A stretch of DNA of 16,400 bases. It comes from Myxococcales bacterium. GTDB lineage: Bacteria > Myxococcota > UBA796 > SXON01. Shown piece after piece: positions 1 through 7,193 of the stretch. The notes below the pieces were generated by a model, which searched no databases, was not told the DNA's origin, and saw nothing but the letters and a program-made list of their open reading frames with translations. The position numbers and the translations under genes are program-made. The stretch is taken from assembly GCA_009692585.1 (NCBI GenBank), contig SHYX01000073.1, positions 1 through 16,400 of the forward strand. Direction: 5' to 3'. The stretch's first letter is position 1; each line of letters opens with the position of its first letter.

Positions 1-1
1 C

Positions 2-133
2 GACACCAGCACCGACACCAGCACCGACACCAGCACCGACACCAGCACCGACACCAGCACCGACACCAGCACCGACACCAGCACCGACACCAGCACCGAC
101 ACCAGCACCGACACCAGCACCGACACCAGCACC
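2..133 (+). repeat. 12-bp tandem repeat, at least 11 perfect copies
   Basis: The unit GACACCAGCACC is repeated 11 times without a single change, and base 1 fits a further copy continuing to the left. A degenerate copy (GACACCGATACA) follows at 134-145. The unit is a multiple of 3, so changes in copy number keep the DTST reading frame. Perfect identity at third codon positions points to recent expansion or to homogenisation by slippage. Confidence 0.95.
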
Positions 134-370
134 GACACCGATACAGGGGGTGACACCAGCACCAGCAGCGACGAGTGCTCAGACACCAACGAATGTGTGG
201 TCTATGCCTGCTTCTGTGGGGAGTGTACCGACTCCGACATCCAGTGTGTCACTCAGGCCTGGGCCGACGCCAACGCCTGCATGCTCGGCTGCCCGTCGGC
301 GGAGTGTCCCGCCCTGGACAAGGCGGTATGCACCTGCGATGCCGGCTCGGGCAGCTGCGTCAAAGGATGA
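2..370 (+). CDS. C-terminal part of a secreted Cys-rich protein with a Thr/Asp/Ser repeat linker (5' partial)
   Basis: The reading frame enters from the left edge and stops at TGA 368-370. Residues 1-44 or so are DTST repeats, grading into DTDTGG. The last ~65 residues hold 12 cysteines (start DECSDTNEC, end SCVKG), a spacing that suggests a disulfide-bonded extracellular domain. Of the three possible plus frames through the repeat, only this one gives the Cys-rich tail and ends exactly where the next gene starts. Low-complexity Thr/Asp linkers between a lipoprotein signal and a folded domain are common in myxobacterial surface proteins, so an exported location is inferred; the N-terminus and any signal peptide lie outside the window. 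The TGA overlaps the ATG of the next gene (ATGA, 367-370), suggesting translational coupling. No domain family is recognised. Confidence 0.75.
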   Translation, partial: DTSTDTSTDTSTDTSTDTSTDTSTDTSTDTSTDTSTDTSTDTSTDTDTGGDTSTSSDECSDTNECVVYACFCGECTDSDIQCVTQAWADANACMLGCPSAECPALDKAVCTCDAGSGSCVKG

Positions 371-1332
371 GGGCGCTGGTCACCGGGGGGCACGGCTTCC
401 TCGGGGCGGAGTTGGTGCGTCAGCTTCGAGAGGCGGGGCACGAGGCCACGCCCGCCTCGCGGCAATCGGGGGTGGACATCCTGGATCGCGCGGCGCTGAC
501 CGAGGCGATGGTCGGCCACGACGTGGTGTTCCATGTCGCTGCGAAGGCTGGAGTGTGGGGGCCGGCAGCGGAGTTCGAGGCCATCAACGTCACTGGCACC
601 GAGAACGTGCTGGCAGCGGCGCGCGCGACGGGCGTCGGGCGGCTCGTCTACACCAGCTCTCCGAGCGTCGTCTTCGACGGCGGCGACCACCTCGACGCTG
701 GCAACGACCTGCCCTACCCCACACGCTGGCTGGCCGACTACCCCCGCACCAAGGCCCTGGCGGAGCAGTTGATCCTCACCGCGAACACCAACGCCCTACA
801 CACGGTGGCCCTGCGCCCCCACCTCATCTACGGCCCCGGCGATCCACATCTGCTCCCGCGTCTCGTGGCGCGCGCCCGATCGGGGCGCCTGCGCATCGTC
901 GGCAAAGGCGACAATCGGGTGTCGCTCACCTATGTCAAGAACGCTGCCGCCGCCCATCTGCAGGCTGCGATCGCGCTCGCAGCGCCGGGCTGCCCCGCCG
1001 CCGGTCGGGCGTTCTTCGTCAACGACGCGGTGCCGGTGGTCCTGTGGGATTGGCTCGGGCAGATGTTCGCGGGTGTGGGCATCGCCTCGGTCCACGCGCG
1101 CGTGCCGGCCGGCCTCGCCTACGCGTTTGGCGGCGCCGCCGAGTGGGTGTGGCGCACGTTCGCGCTCGGTGGAGAGCCGCCGATGACGCGATTCGTGGCG
1201 CTTCAGTTGGCGACCTCGCACACCTACTCGCTACGGCCGGCCCAGGTGGCGTTCGGGTACGCGCCGCCAGTGGCGGGGGACGTGGCTTTGGCTGAGACGT
1301 TGGTCTGGCTAAAAGCGGAAGCGACCGCATGA
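367..1332 (+). CDS. NAD(P)-dependent extended SDR, OleD / 3-beta-hydroxysteroid dehydrogenase-like
   Basis: A 321-residue extended short-chain dehydrogenase. The dinucleotide-binding motif TGGHGFLG is at residues 6-13, and the catalytic YxxxK is Y125-P-R-T-K129. The segment TSSPSVVFDG (96-105) and the run around residues 149-165 (LRPHLIYGPGDPHLLPRL) are characteristic of the 3-beta-HSD/OleD branch, whose OleD members reduce 2-alkyl-3-ketoalkanoates in long-chain olefin synthesis. No oleA, oleB or oleC is visible nearby, so a sterol, sugar or other beta-keto substrate is equally possible. The start at ATG 367 is chosen because the Rossmann motif begins six residues in and the ATG overlaps the preceding stop; an upstream in-frame start at 175 would add residues that make no sense. 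It overlaps the next ORF by ATGA at 1329-1332. Confidence 0.9.
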   Translation: MRALVTGGHGFLGAELVRQLREAGHEATPASRQSGVDILDRAALTEAMVGHDVVFHVAAKAGVWGPAAEFEAINVTGTENVLAAARATGVGRLVYTSSPSVVFDGGDHLDAGNDLPYPTRWLADYPRTKALAEQLILTANTNALHTVALRPHLIYGPGDPHLLPRLVARARSGRLRIVGKGDNRVSLTYVKNAAAAHLQAAIALAAPGCPAAGRAFFVNDAVPVVLWDWLGQMFAGVGIASVHARVPAGLAYAFGGAAEWVWRTFALGGEPPMTRFVALQLATSHTYSLRPAQVAFGYAPPVAGDVALAETLVWLKAEATA

Positions 1333-1643
1333 TACGCCGAGCCATGGCCGATAACGGCTATGACCCGCTCCCCACTGACACGACGTCTCCCCTCGGTGAC
1401 GACGCCCACCAAGCGCTCTTCGGCATGGGGCCGTCAGCCATGGCAAAGCTGTGGAACCTGCCCCTGCTGGCGGCCAGGAGGGTGAAGGGGCACTTCGGTA
1501 TCGACTGGGCTGATGAAGACACGCGTGCCAAGGTCACCACCGAGCTGGCGACGGCTGCGGGGCCGCGGTCGCGCGCATCCATGGGGAGATTGCGTTGGTA
1601 CCACCGTCACAACGCCGCAAGACTCTCCATCTGTGTAATATAA
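1329..1643 (+). CDS. Small protein of unknown function, possibly truncated
   Basis: A 104-residue ORF starting at ATG 1329, which overlaps the SDR stop (ATGA); ATG 1344 is an alternative start. Third positions are G/C-rich through about codon 87 (near 1590), as in neighbouring genes, and the protein reads as a plausible fold (segment MGPSAMAKLWNLPLLAARR, residues 33-51). After that the composition drops towards A/T and the last ~17 residues (ending RLSICVI) look non-native. This suggests either a short native protein or a longer gene cut near 1590 and joined to unrelated DNA. I do not recognise the family. Coupling to the SDR is inferred from the overlap. Confidence 0.5.
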   Translation: MIRRAMADNGYDPLPTDTTSPLGDDAHQALFGMGPSAMAKLWNLPLLAARRVKGHFGIDWADEDTRAKVTTELATAAGPRSRASMGRLRWYHRHNAARLSICVI

Positions 1644-1649
1644 GCTAGA

Positions 1650-1709
1650 CAAAATCGGCTCGGCCCGGTATCGGGGTGTTGTGACAGTCACCCACCCGGC
1701 GCCGAGCCG
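1650..1709 (-). terminator. Candidate rho-independent terminator of the M1 aminopeptidase gene
   Basis: A perfect 9-bp inverted repeat, CGGCTCGGC (1656-1664) and GCCGAGCCG (1701-1709). On the minus strand the stem is followed directly by ATTTTGTCT, the T-rich tract expected of an intrinsic terminator. The 36-nt loop can itself fold (GTGAC-A-GTCAC at 1681-1691, or GGGTG 1674-1678 with CACCC 1689-1693). It lies about 135 bp past the aminopeptidase stop and just past the end of the convergent small ORF. There is no T-tract on the plus-strand side, so it should act mainly on minus-strand transcripts. Confidence 0.5.
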
Positions 1710-1813
1710 TGCTTGCAAGCCTCCCCCTGCTATCCACACTGGGCGGGATGGGGAGAGCGCCGCCCGAGGCGCGTCATCCACGCGAGTCGGCCCGGAGGCG
1801 ACGGCGCGGTAGC

Positions 1814-1835
1814 GGAAGGGGCGCCGGCCCCTTCC
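1814..1835 (-). terminator. Strong hairpin just after the aminopeptidase stop
   Basis: GGAAGGGGC (1814-1822) pairs perfectly with GCCCCTTCC (1827-1835) around a 4-nt loop, beginning 9 bp after the stop codon of the minus-strand aminopeptidase gene. No T-tract follows on either strand, so it may be an mRNA 3'-end stabiliser or a partial terminator rather than a classical intrinsic one. Confidence 0.4.
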
Positions 1836-1843
1836 CTTCAGAA

Positions 1844-4381
1844 TCAATGCCGCTCGCTGGCTTTGTCTTCGAGCGCCTTGACCCGGTCCGCCAGCTCCTG
1901 GTAGCGAGCGGCGGCCTCGTTCGGCGTGGCCGGGCTGACGGCGTCTACCCGCCCGGCGATCGCAACTGCCGCCTCGCGGGCGCGGCGCGCGGTGTCGGGG
2001 ACGGTGCTGCGGCGGGCGAGCGCCTCCAGCAGCGCGGCCGAGTGGGCGTCCCCCACGTCTCGCAGCACGCCGATACCGGTGTGCAGTCCGCGCAGATCGA
2101 GGTCGTCGAGCGTGCGGTCGGCGCTGCGCGCAATCGTCACTCGAAGGCGTTCTCGGTCAGGCCCCAGGGGCAACCGGTTCAGGATGCTGACCGAAGCGCG
2201 CAGTCCGGCCGAGCGGAGGTCGCGCGAAGCCGGCGTGTGCAGGAGCGCGGGCACGTCCGCGGGGTTGCCTGCCCCCAGCGCGGCTGCCGCCGCGTTGACC
2301 TCAGCCTCCAGCGCGTCCCGCCGGCGGAGCGTTGCACGAGCCGTCGAAAGCGCCGCCTGGGGGTCGATCGCCGCCGCGGCCAACAGCCGGGCCGCCCGCA
2401 CGTCGGCATTGGGCTCCCGGTCGAACCGTGCCAGCAGCAGCGGCGCCAGCTCCCGATCCGGGCACTTCCCCAGCGCGGTGGACGCGGCGAGGCGAATCCG
2501 TTCGTCGACGTCCGTCAGCGCCGCAGGAACGAGCGGATCGCAGGTGCGTCGGGTGCTCAGCGCATCGGCAATCCCTGCGCGGAGCGGCGGAGCGACTCCG
2601 ACCGCCGCGGGCAGAAACGCATCCGCGAGCGCGTCGGGGGTCGCCGCGGGCAGGTCCGCGAGCTCGCGCACCGCCAGGAGCTGCGCGTACGGCGTGCCGC
2701 GGGCCAGCTGCGCCGCCCAGGCGGCCTGGGATTGATTCTGCTCCCAGTCCACGAGCAGGCCGCCGTCGGGGTCGATGGCCACGAAGGCCGGAGCCTGGTC
2801 GCAGGGGACCGTCACCGTCAAGGACTCGCCGCGAAGCCAGGCAGTGGTCGGGGACGCCCCGTCGACGGTGATCTTGACCGGGAGGGCGTAGGGCGCGCTG
2901 CCCTTCTCGCCGCTCCCGGCCTGCTGTCGCAGCTCCACCGCGACCACGCCGCGGCGCGTGTCGCCCGGATCGGGCGTCCACGTCCAGCTCGTCGTGAGCT
3001 TGGGCACGCCCGGCAGCTCGGTCCACTGCTGGAAGAACCACCCGAGGTCCCGCCCGGAGCGTGTCTCCATCGCGCGTTGCAGGTCGACGGTGTCGACGCT
3101 GGAGTGGGCGTGCTTCCGGGTGTACGCCTGCATGGTCCCCCAGAAGGTCTCCTCGCCCAACAGGGCCCGGAGCATCTGGAGCACCATCGCGCCCTTGGCA
3201 TAGACGTTGTGGTTCGCTTCGCCCCCGAGGAACCAGCGCCCGGCCAGACTGCCGCGATCGAGGCTGCTTCGTCTCCATCCATCGATCTGCGCCGCCCGTA
3301 GCGCCGCCGCGGCTGCGGGTCCTTCTGCCGCCCCCATCGCGTGAGCCTCCCAGTCCGCGGTGAGAAAGGTGGCGAAGCCTTCGTTGAGCCACAGTTCGCG
3401 CCACGTCCGCGACGTGAGCAGATCGCCGTACCACTGGTGCGCCAGCTCGTGGGCCACGATCGACGGCACCCACGGCCGCGTCTTCTGCACCGACGGCGGG
3501 GCCAACATCTTTGCGGTCTCGATGGTCGAGCCGGTGTTTTCCATGCCGCCGTAGATGAAGCGCTGCACGAAGGTCTGGTCGTATCGGTCCCAGGGGTACG
3601 GCACGCCGGTCCGCGTCGCGAAGTGGGCGAGCATGTCGGGGAGCGGGTCGAGCACCGGCCCTACCCAGCTGTCCGGGGTGCCGGGCGGGACCCTCGCGCG
3701 CAGCGGTACGGCATTTGGAGGCCCCACGACGGTGTCGTAGGGGGCAGCGGCGACCATCACCAGGTAGCTGACGAGGTCGGGGCCGTCGTTGGTCACCACC
3801 GTCCAACCCTTCGGCGAGCCCGCGACGATGAAGCGGCCGGCGTACGCGAAGCGGTCGTCGGGGTGGTCGTAGCAGGGGAACCAGTACCGGTTGTCCGGTC
3901 CCTCACCCTGGCTATACACCTCGGGGTAGGTGTCCGGGGAGTCCGCGGAGGGTGCGCGCCAGTGCAAGCCGAGCTGAGGGCTCGCGGTGTAGGTGATCGT
4001 CACCTTCGTCACCGCGCCGGGCTCGTATTGGGCGGCCTGCTCGGGGACTACGACGGTCAGCTCTTCGTCCGTTTGCAGCACCTCGGCCGGCTCGCCATCC
4101 ACCGTCACCCGTTCCACGCGGAGACCGACGGCGTCCAGACGAAGGCCACCCGGAGCGAGCCGCCGGACCGTCCAGGTCGCCGTCGCCGCGACGGTGCGTG
4201 CGCTCACGTCGAGCGTGCCGTCGAGCTCCAAGCGCACCATGTCGAAGTTGCGGTCGCGCGCAAACGCGCCGGGGGCGTCAGGTGGGGGCGTGCTGGTGGG
4301 CGGCGGCTCGGCCGCGAGCGCGGGGGCGAGCAACGCCACGGAGGTGAGGGTCCAGAGGCTCGAGAACCAACGTGAGCGCAT
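1844..4381 (-). CDS. Secreted M1-family zinc aminopeptidase
   Basis: An 845-residue exported metallopeptidase. Residues 1-23 form a Sec signal (charged MRSR, hydrophobic core, likely cleavage after ALA), followed by a Pro-rich linker. M1 landmarks are in order: exopeptidase motif GGMEN at 278-282, zinc site HELAH 311-315 with third ligand E334 (WLNEGF), and catalytic Tyr394 in VYAKGAMVLQ. The N-terminal beta domain precedes these; residues ~480-845 are Ala/Leu/Arg-rich helical repeats like the M1 C-terminal or HEAT-type domain. It should trim amino-terminal residues from peptides outside the cytoplasm. The beta domain is unusually compact at residues 192-208 (WTVVTNDGPDLVSYLVM), where relatives usually have a longer strand pair. 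The G-rich stretch 7 nt upstream of ATG 4381 can serve as ribosome binding site. The upstream region holds the 204-bp inverted-repeat element. Confidence 0.93.
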   Translation of the reverse strand: MRSRWFSSLWTLTSVALLAPALAAEPPPTSTPPPDAPGAFARDRNFDMVRLELDGTLDVSARTVAATATWTVRRLAPGGLRLDAVGLRVERVTVDGEPAEVLQTDEELTVVVPEQAAQYEPGAVTKVTITYTASPQLGLHWRAPSADSPDTYPEVYSQGEGPDNRYWFPCYDHPDDRFAYAGRFIVAGSPKGWTVVTNDGPDLVSYLVMVAAAPYDTVVGPPNAVPLRARVPPGTPDSWVGPVLDPLPDMLAHFATRTGVPYPWDRYDQTFVQRFIYGGMENTGSTIETAKMLAPPSVQKTRPWVPSIVAHELAHQWYGDLLTSRTWRELWLNEGFATFLTADWEAHAMGAAEGPAAAAALRAAQIDGWRRSSLDRGSLAGRWFLGGEANHNVYAKGAMVLQMLRALLGEETFWGTMQAYTRKHAHSSVDTVDLQRAMETRSGRDLGWFFQQWTELPGVPKLTTSWTWTPDPGDTRRGVVAVELRQQAGSGEKGSAPYALPVKITVDGASPTTAWLRGESLTVTVPCDQAPAFVAIDPDGGLLVDWEQNQSQAAWAAQLARGTPYAQLLAVRELADLPAATPDALADAFLPAAVGVAPPLRAGIADALSTRRTCDPLVPAALTDVDERIRLAASTALGKCPDRELAPLLLARFDREPNADVRAARLLAAAAIDPQAALSTARATLRRRDALEAEVNAAAAALGAGNPADVPALLHTPASRDLRSAGLRASVSILNRLPLGPDRERLRVTIARSADRTLDDLDLRGLHTGIGVLRDVGDAHSAALLEALARRSTVPDTARRAREAAVAIAGRVDAVSPATPNEAAARYQELADRVKALEDKASERH

Positions 4382-4425
4382 GGTGGAACCCCCACCGGTT
4401 CATCGGTAGGCAGTCCGGCTAACCC

Positions 4426-4445
4426 CAATGCCGATCACTTAGCGA
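4426..4445 (+). repeat. Left terminal inverted repeat of the 204-bp element
   Basis: 20 bp, CAATGCCGATCACTTAGCGA, matching the reverse complement of 4610-4629 except at base 4434 (A here, G in the partner). Confidence 0.8.
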
Positions 4446-4609
4446 CCTGGAATCGCCACGTCTACGGGTGAACGCCCTCCATTACGGAGTCGTCGCCGCA
4501 ACGACACCGCCGTCGCCCACCGCCGGACCGGGGACTACCTCAGGTCAGCAGAACCCGGTCTGGTTTCGGTGAGCGTCTCAGGCCCGACCCGTCCGGCTTC
4601 GTTGGGACC

Positions 4610-4629
4610 TCGCTAAGTGACCGGCATTG
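4610..4629 (-). repeat. Right terminal inverted repeat of the 204-bp element
   Basis: 20 bp; read on the minus strand it is CAATGCCGGTCACTTAGCGA. It ends 3 bp before the MFS stop codon. Confidence 0.8.
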
Positions 4630-4632
4630 CTG

Positions 4633-5835
4633 CTAACCCGCCCGCGCCGCCGTCACCCGCTCCCGCAACGCCGGCCCCATCGCAGACATCGCCGCCGCCG
4701 CCAGCACGCCCGCGCCCAGGCACCCCACCCACAGCCACCCGCCGAAGCGGTCGAGCACGGTCGCGCCGAGGAGTGGGGCAAACACACTTGCCAAGGAGAA
4801 GGACATGCCAAGGAGTCCCTGGTAGCGCCCTCGCAGATGGGTCGGCGCCAAGGTCGCGACGAGCGCGGAGGTCACCGGTGCGCTCAGGATCTCGCCGAGG
4901 GTCCAGACCGTGACCGCGGCGAGGTGGCCGGCGACACCGAGGCCCAGGCCGTGCATCGCGAAGCCGACGCCCTGCAACAGGCAGGCGACCACAAAGACCC
5001 GGGTGGGATCACGCCGGCCTACCGCCGGGGCGATCCACGGTTGGATGAGCACGATGAGCACCCCGTTGAGCGCCAGCACCCCGCCGAAGGTGCCGGGCGA
5101 GTGCCCCTCCAGCTTCATCCAGGCGGAAAGCGCCACATAGCCCTGGTGCGGCAACAACCACGCGAACGAGAGCGCAGCCAACCACCGCATGTAGACCCGG
5201 TCCTGGAGCACGTCGCGTAGGCTGCCGGGGTCCTGTCCGGCCTTTGGCGTGGGTTTGGTCTCCGGCAACCACACGAACACGAACGCCGCCCACGCCAATT
5301 GTACGGCGGCGGCGGTGAGGAAGACCCACCGGTAGCTCTCTTCGGCGATCGCGCCCGCAAGCGACGGAGCGACGGAAAATCCAAGGTTTAACGTCACGTA
5401 GGTGAGGGCGTACGCGCGGATGCGGTCCTCCGGTGGGACGAGATCTGCCACCATGGCGTGGACGGCCGGACGGTGAACGTCGTAGACCAGCGCCAGCACG
5501 AACGCGCCCAGGACGACGGCGGGAACGGTCGGCGCCTCCGAGAGCGCCGCCAGCGCGATCGCAGCGCCGATGGCACTGGCCAGGAGGGTCCGGCGCCGAC
5601 CGAACCGATCGGCAACGACCCCGCCGAGCGCTGTGCCAACCGTCGAACCGAGCCCGTAGGTGGCGACCACCGCCCCCGCCTGGGTGATGCTCAGGCCGTG
5701 AATCGTCGTCAGCCAAAACGTCAGCATGGGCTGGACGAACTGGCCGGCCCGGTTGAGGAAGAGCCCGGCCTGCAGCGCCCAGAACGGAGCGCCGAGGCCG
5801 CCGAAGCGCGCCCGGAGCGTCGCCGCGGGGGTCAC
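4633..5835 (-). CDS. Major facilitator superfamily transporter (DHA1/MdtH-like)
   Basis: A 400-residue polytopic inner-membrane protein with about 12 hydrophobic segments. The MFS motif A, GGVVADRFGRR, is at residues 71-81, between the second and third helices as in the family; the domain pattern resembles proton-driven drug or metabolite exporters of the MdtH type. The start is taken at GTG 5835, which overlaps the stop of the upstream arylsulfotransferase-like gene as GTGA (5832-5835) and places the first helix ~15 residues in. A longer in-frame ORF up to 6216 reads as Arg/Pro-rich nonsense over the neighbour's coding sequence. Tight coupling suggests the transporter works with that lipoprotein, but the substrate is unknown. 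Its TAG stop lies inside the right-hand copy of the 8-bp direct repeat flanking the small element. Confidence 0.9.
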   Translation of the reverse strand: MTPAATLRARFGGLGAPFWALQAGLFLNRAGQFVQPMLTFWLTTIHGLSITQAGAVVATYGLGSTVGTALGGVVADRFGRRRTLLASAIGAAIALAALSEAPTVPAVVLGAFVLALVYDVHRPAVHAMVADLVPPEDRIRAYALTYVTLNLGFSVAPSLAGAIAEESYRWVFLTAAAVQLAWAAFVFVWLPETKPTPKAGQDPGSLRDVLQDRVYMRWLAALSFAWLLPHQGYVALSAWMKLEGHSPGTFGGVLALNGVLIVLIQPWIAPAVGRRDPTRVFVVACLLQGVGFAMHGLGLGVAGHLAAVTVWTLGEILSAPVTSALVATLAPTHLRGRYQGLLGMSFSLASVFAPLLGATVLDRFGGWLWVGCLGAGVLAAAAMSAMGPALRERVTAARAG

Positions 5836-7136
5836 CTCGCCAGGTTGGGCACGAGCGTGACGTAGCCGAAGGCATACCCCAGCGGCGTGGATGCCCGGAA
5901 CTGGAGCGCGCCCGCCGCGTCCACCCGGTCGAGCTGCCCGGCCAGGGAGAACGCCGCGAAGGTGCTCCCGTCGCCCAGTCGGGTGACGTCGCCGAGCACG
6001 AAGGAAAACGCCGGCGGGTCGGGGAGGTAGGCCCACACCTGGGTGGCGGTGTTGTCGCTCAACACGTACTCCAGGACCCGACTGCGATTCTGGCCGGCGC
6101 CGTCGTTGTCGAAGACCACGATGTGGTCGTCCCAGACGTGGAACTGGTGGGTGTGCAGGAAGCGCTCGCCGACGATGTCGTAGCTGGAGAGCTCGCCGCC
6201 GAGGATCGGGCCGCACGCCCCACCTTCACGGGCCACCCAGGCGATCGACGAGAAGTTTCGAACGCTCAGGACGTAGTCGCCGTCGAGCACGTCGATGGCG
6301 TTGACCCAGGTCCAGCCCAGCCCGGGGTCGTTGGAGACCGTGACCGCGGGGTCGAAGCAGTCCCACGAGTTCCACACCGCGGCGAAGCTGCCGTCGGGCT
6401 GGATCTCCACGATCGCGTTCCCCTTGATCGACTCTCCGTCGGTGCCCTCGCGCACCTCGGCGGTGACGGCGGCGATGGTGCCGTCGTCGTGCTGGACAAA
6501 GTCCTGCGCCAGATGGGGGACGGCGATGTCGCGCACTTCGGTGCCGTCCCAGGACACCCGGCGTAGGAGACTGTCGGCGGAGGGCGCGCCGGAGACGTCG
6601 CCCACGCTGTACAGGATGCCCTCACCATCGCTGGCGGGCAGCGCGCGAACCGTGTCCAGGCCGCTGTCGTCGACGTGGTACCAGACCACCCGGCCCTCGG
6701 GGGAAAGGATCACCACCGCGGTGATGGTGCCCAGCACGGTCGTGACCATGAACTGCTCGGCAGAGGTGCCCTCCACCGCGATGGGGGGAAGCTCGCCGGG
6801 CAGAGCCTCCGTGGTCCACACGCCCGCGGTCAGCGCGACGCCCTCTTCGTCTTCGATGGCCCAGGCAATCTCCGCGGCGGCGGGCACGCCCACCAGCAGC
6901 GTGGTGTGCTCGGTGCTGGCTGCAGGTTCAAGTGTCGTCACCAGTTCGCGCTCGGACGTCCCGTAGCGGACGCGTCCACGCATGGGCTCATCGGTCGTCC
7001 ACGACAGCGTCGCGACCGTGACGATGGCGGGACTGACCGTGAGGGTGGTGCCGGTGACCCGGAGTGGCGCGTCGGTGCACCCGGAAACGACCATCGCGAC
7101 GGCGGGGCCCAGCGTCATGCTCGTCCTGGCCCACAT
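5832..7136 (-). CDS. Arylsulfotransferase (ASST) family lipoprotein
   Basis: A 434-residue predicted lipoprotein: MWARTSMTLG, a short hydrophobic stretch and lipobox VSGC (Cys20). Residues ~30-110 look like a fibronectin-III/purple-acid-phosphatase N-terminal-like beta domain (LSWTTDEPMRGRVRYGTSE). Residues ~115-430 follow the ASST beta-propeller pattern: VVILSPEGRVVWYH (141-154), VNAIDVLDGDYVLSVRN (278-294), HTHQFHVWDDHIVVFDN (328-344) and RVLEYVLSD (353-361). Known ASSTs transfer sulfate between phenols using a catalytic His. Here the His usual before the VNxID segment is replaced by Trp (W277), while the HTHQFH cluster remains, so enzymatic activity is uncertain. ATG 7118 has a better Shine-Dalgarno (AGGA, 5-nt spacing), but ATG 7136 gives the charged signal-peptide start. 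It is transcribed divergently from the BNR gene and overlaps the MFS gene. Confidence 0.8.
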   Translation of the reverse strand: MWARTSMTLGPAVAMVVSGCTDAPLRVTGTTLTVSPAIVTVATLSWTTDEPMRGRVRYGTSERELVTTLEPAASTEHTTLLVGVPAAAEIAWAIEDEEGVALTAGVWTTEALPGELPPIAVEGTSAEQFMVTTVLGTITAVVILSPEGRVVWYHVDDSGLDTVRALPASDGEGILYSVGDVSGAPSADSLLRRVSWDGTEVRDIAVPHLAQDFVQHDDGTIAAVTAEVREGTDGESIKGNAIVEIQPDGSFAAVWNSWDCFDPAVTVSNDPGLGWTWVNAIDVLDGDYVLSVRNFSSIAWVAREGGACGPILGGELSSYDIVGERFLHTHQFHVWDDHIVVFDNDGAGQNRSRVLEYVLSDNTATQVWAYLPDPPAFSFVLGDVTRLGDGSTFAAFSLAGQLDRVDAAGALQFRASTPLGYAFGYVTLVPNLAR

Positions 7137-7193
7137 CGTCGCAACGTAGCTCCCGGACTTGAAGGTGTCGCGGTCCGGCGCTACCGTGCGCCG
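7137..7193. promoter_or_regulatory. Short divergent intergenic region
   Basis: Only 57 bp separate the divergent starts of the ASST-like lipoprotein (7136, minus) and the BNR-repeat lipoprotein (7194, plus). Both units must initiate here or inside each other's 5' end, so co-regulation is plausible. I see TTGAAG at 7159-7164 as a weak -35 candidate on the plus strand but no convincing -10, and no clear operator palindrome. Confidence 0.4.

Larger units (their letters stand above)
4426..4629. mobile_element. 204-bp non-coding element with 20-bp terminal inverted repeats (MITE candidate)
   Basis: The left end CAATGCCGATCACTTAGCGA (4426-4445) is repeated in inverted orientation at 4610-4629 with one mismatch (19 of 20). 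The ~164 bp between carry no convincing ORF and no recognisable transposase. Size, termini and a possible 8-bp flanking duplication fit a miniature inverted-repeat transposable element mobilised in trans. I do not recognise the IS family that owns these termini; the IS5-family remnant at 13819-14343 shows no such ends. It fills the gap between the MFS stop and the aminopeptidase start, so it may supply a promoter or break transcription between the two minus-strand units. Confidence 0.6.
4418..4639. repeat. 8-bp direct repeat GCTAACCC flanking the inverted-repeat element
   Basis: GCTAACCC occurs at 4418-4425, flush with the outer edge of the left inverted repeat, and again at 4632-4639, 2 bp outside the right one. 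It could be a target-site duplication. The right copy contains the TAG stop of the MFS gene. The 2-bp offset on the right is a weakness of this reading. Confidence 0.5.

Noticed and set aside
1..145. CRISPR array
   Set aside because: The 12-bp units are contiguous with no spacers and encode a DTST linker in frame with a Cys-rich domain.
150..1295. 381-residue plus-strand ORF in another frame across the repeat and the SDR
   Set aside because: Pro/Arg/Ala-rich and motif-free, whereas the SDR frame contains the Rossmann and YxxxK motifs.
1709..3301. 530-residue plus-strand ORF antisense to the aminopeptidase
   Set aside because: Arg/Gly/Pro-rich composition without domains; a high-GC shadow of the clearly real M1 gene on the other strand.
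5836..6216. N-terminal extension of the MFS ORF
   Set aside because: Low-complexity Arg/Pro sequence over the ASST-like gene; the GTGA overlap at 5832-5835 gives a natural start before the first helix.
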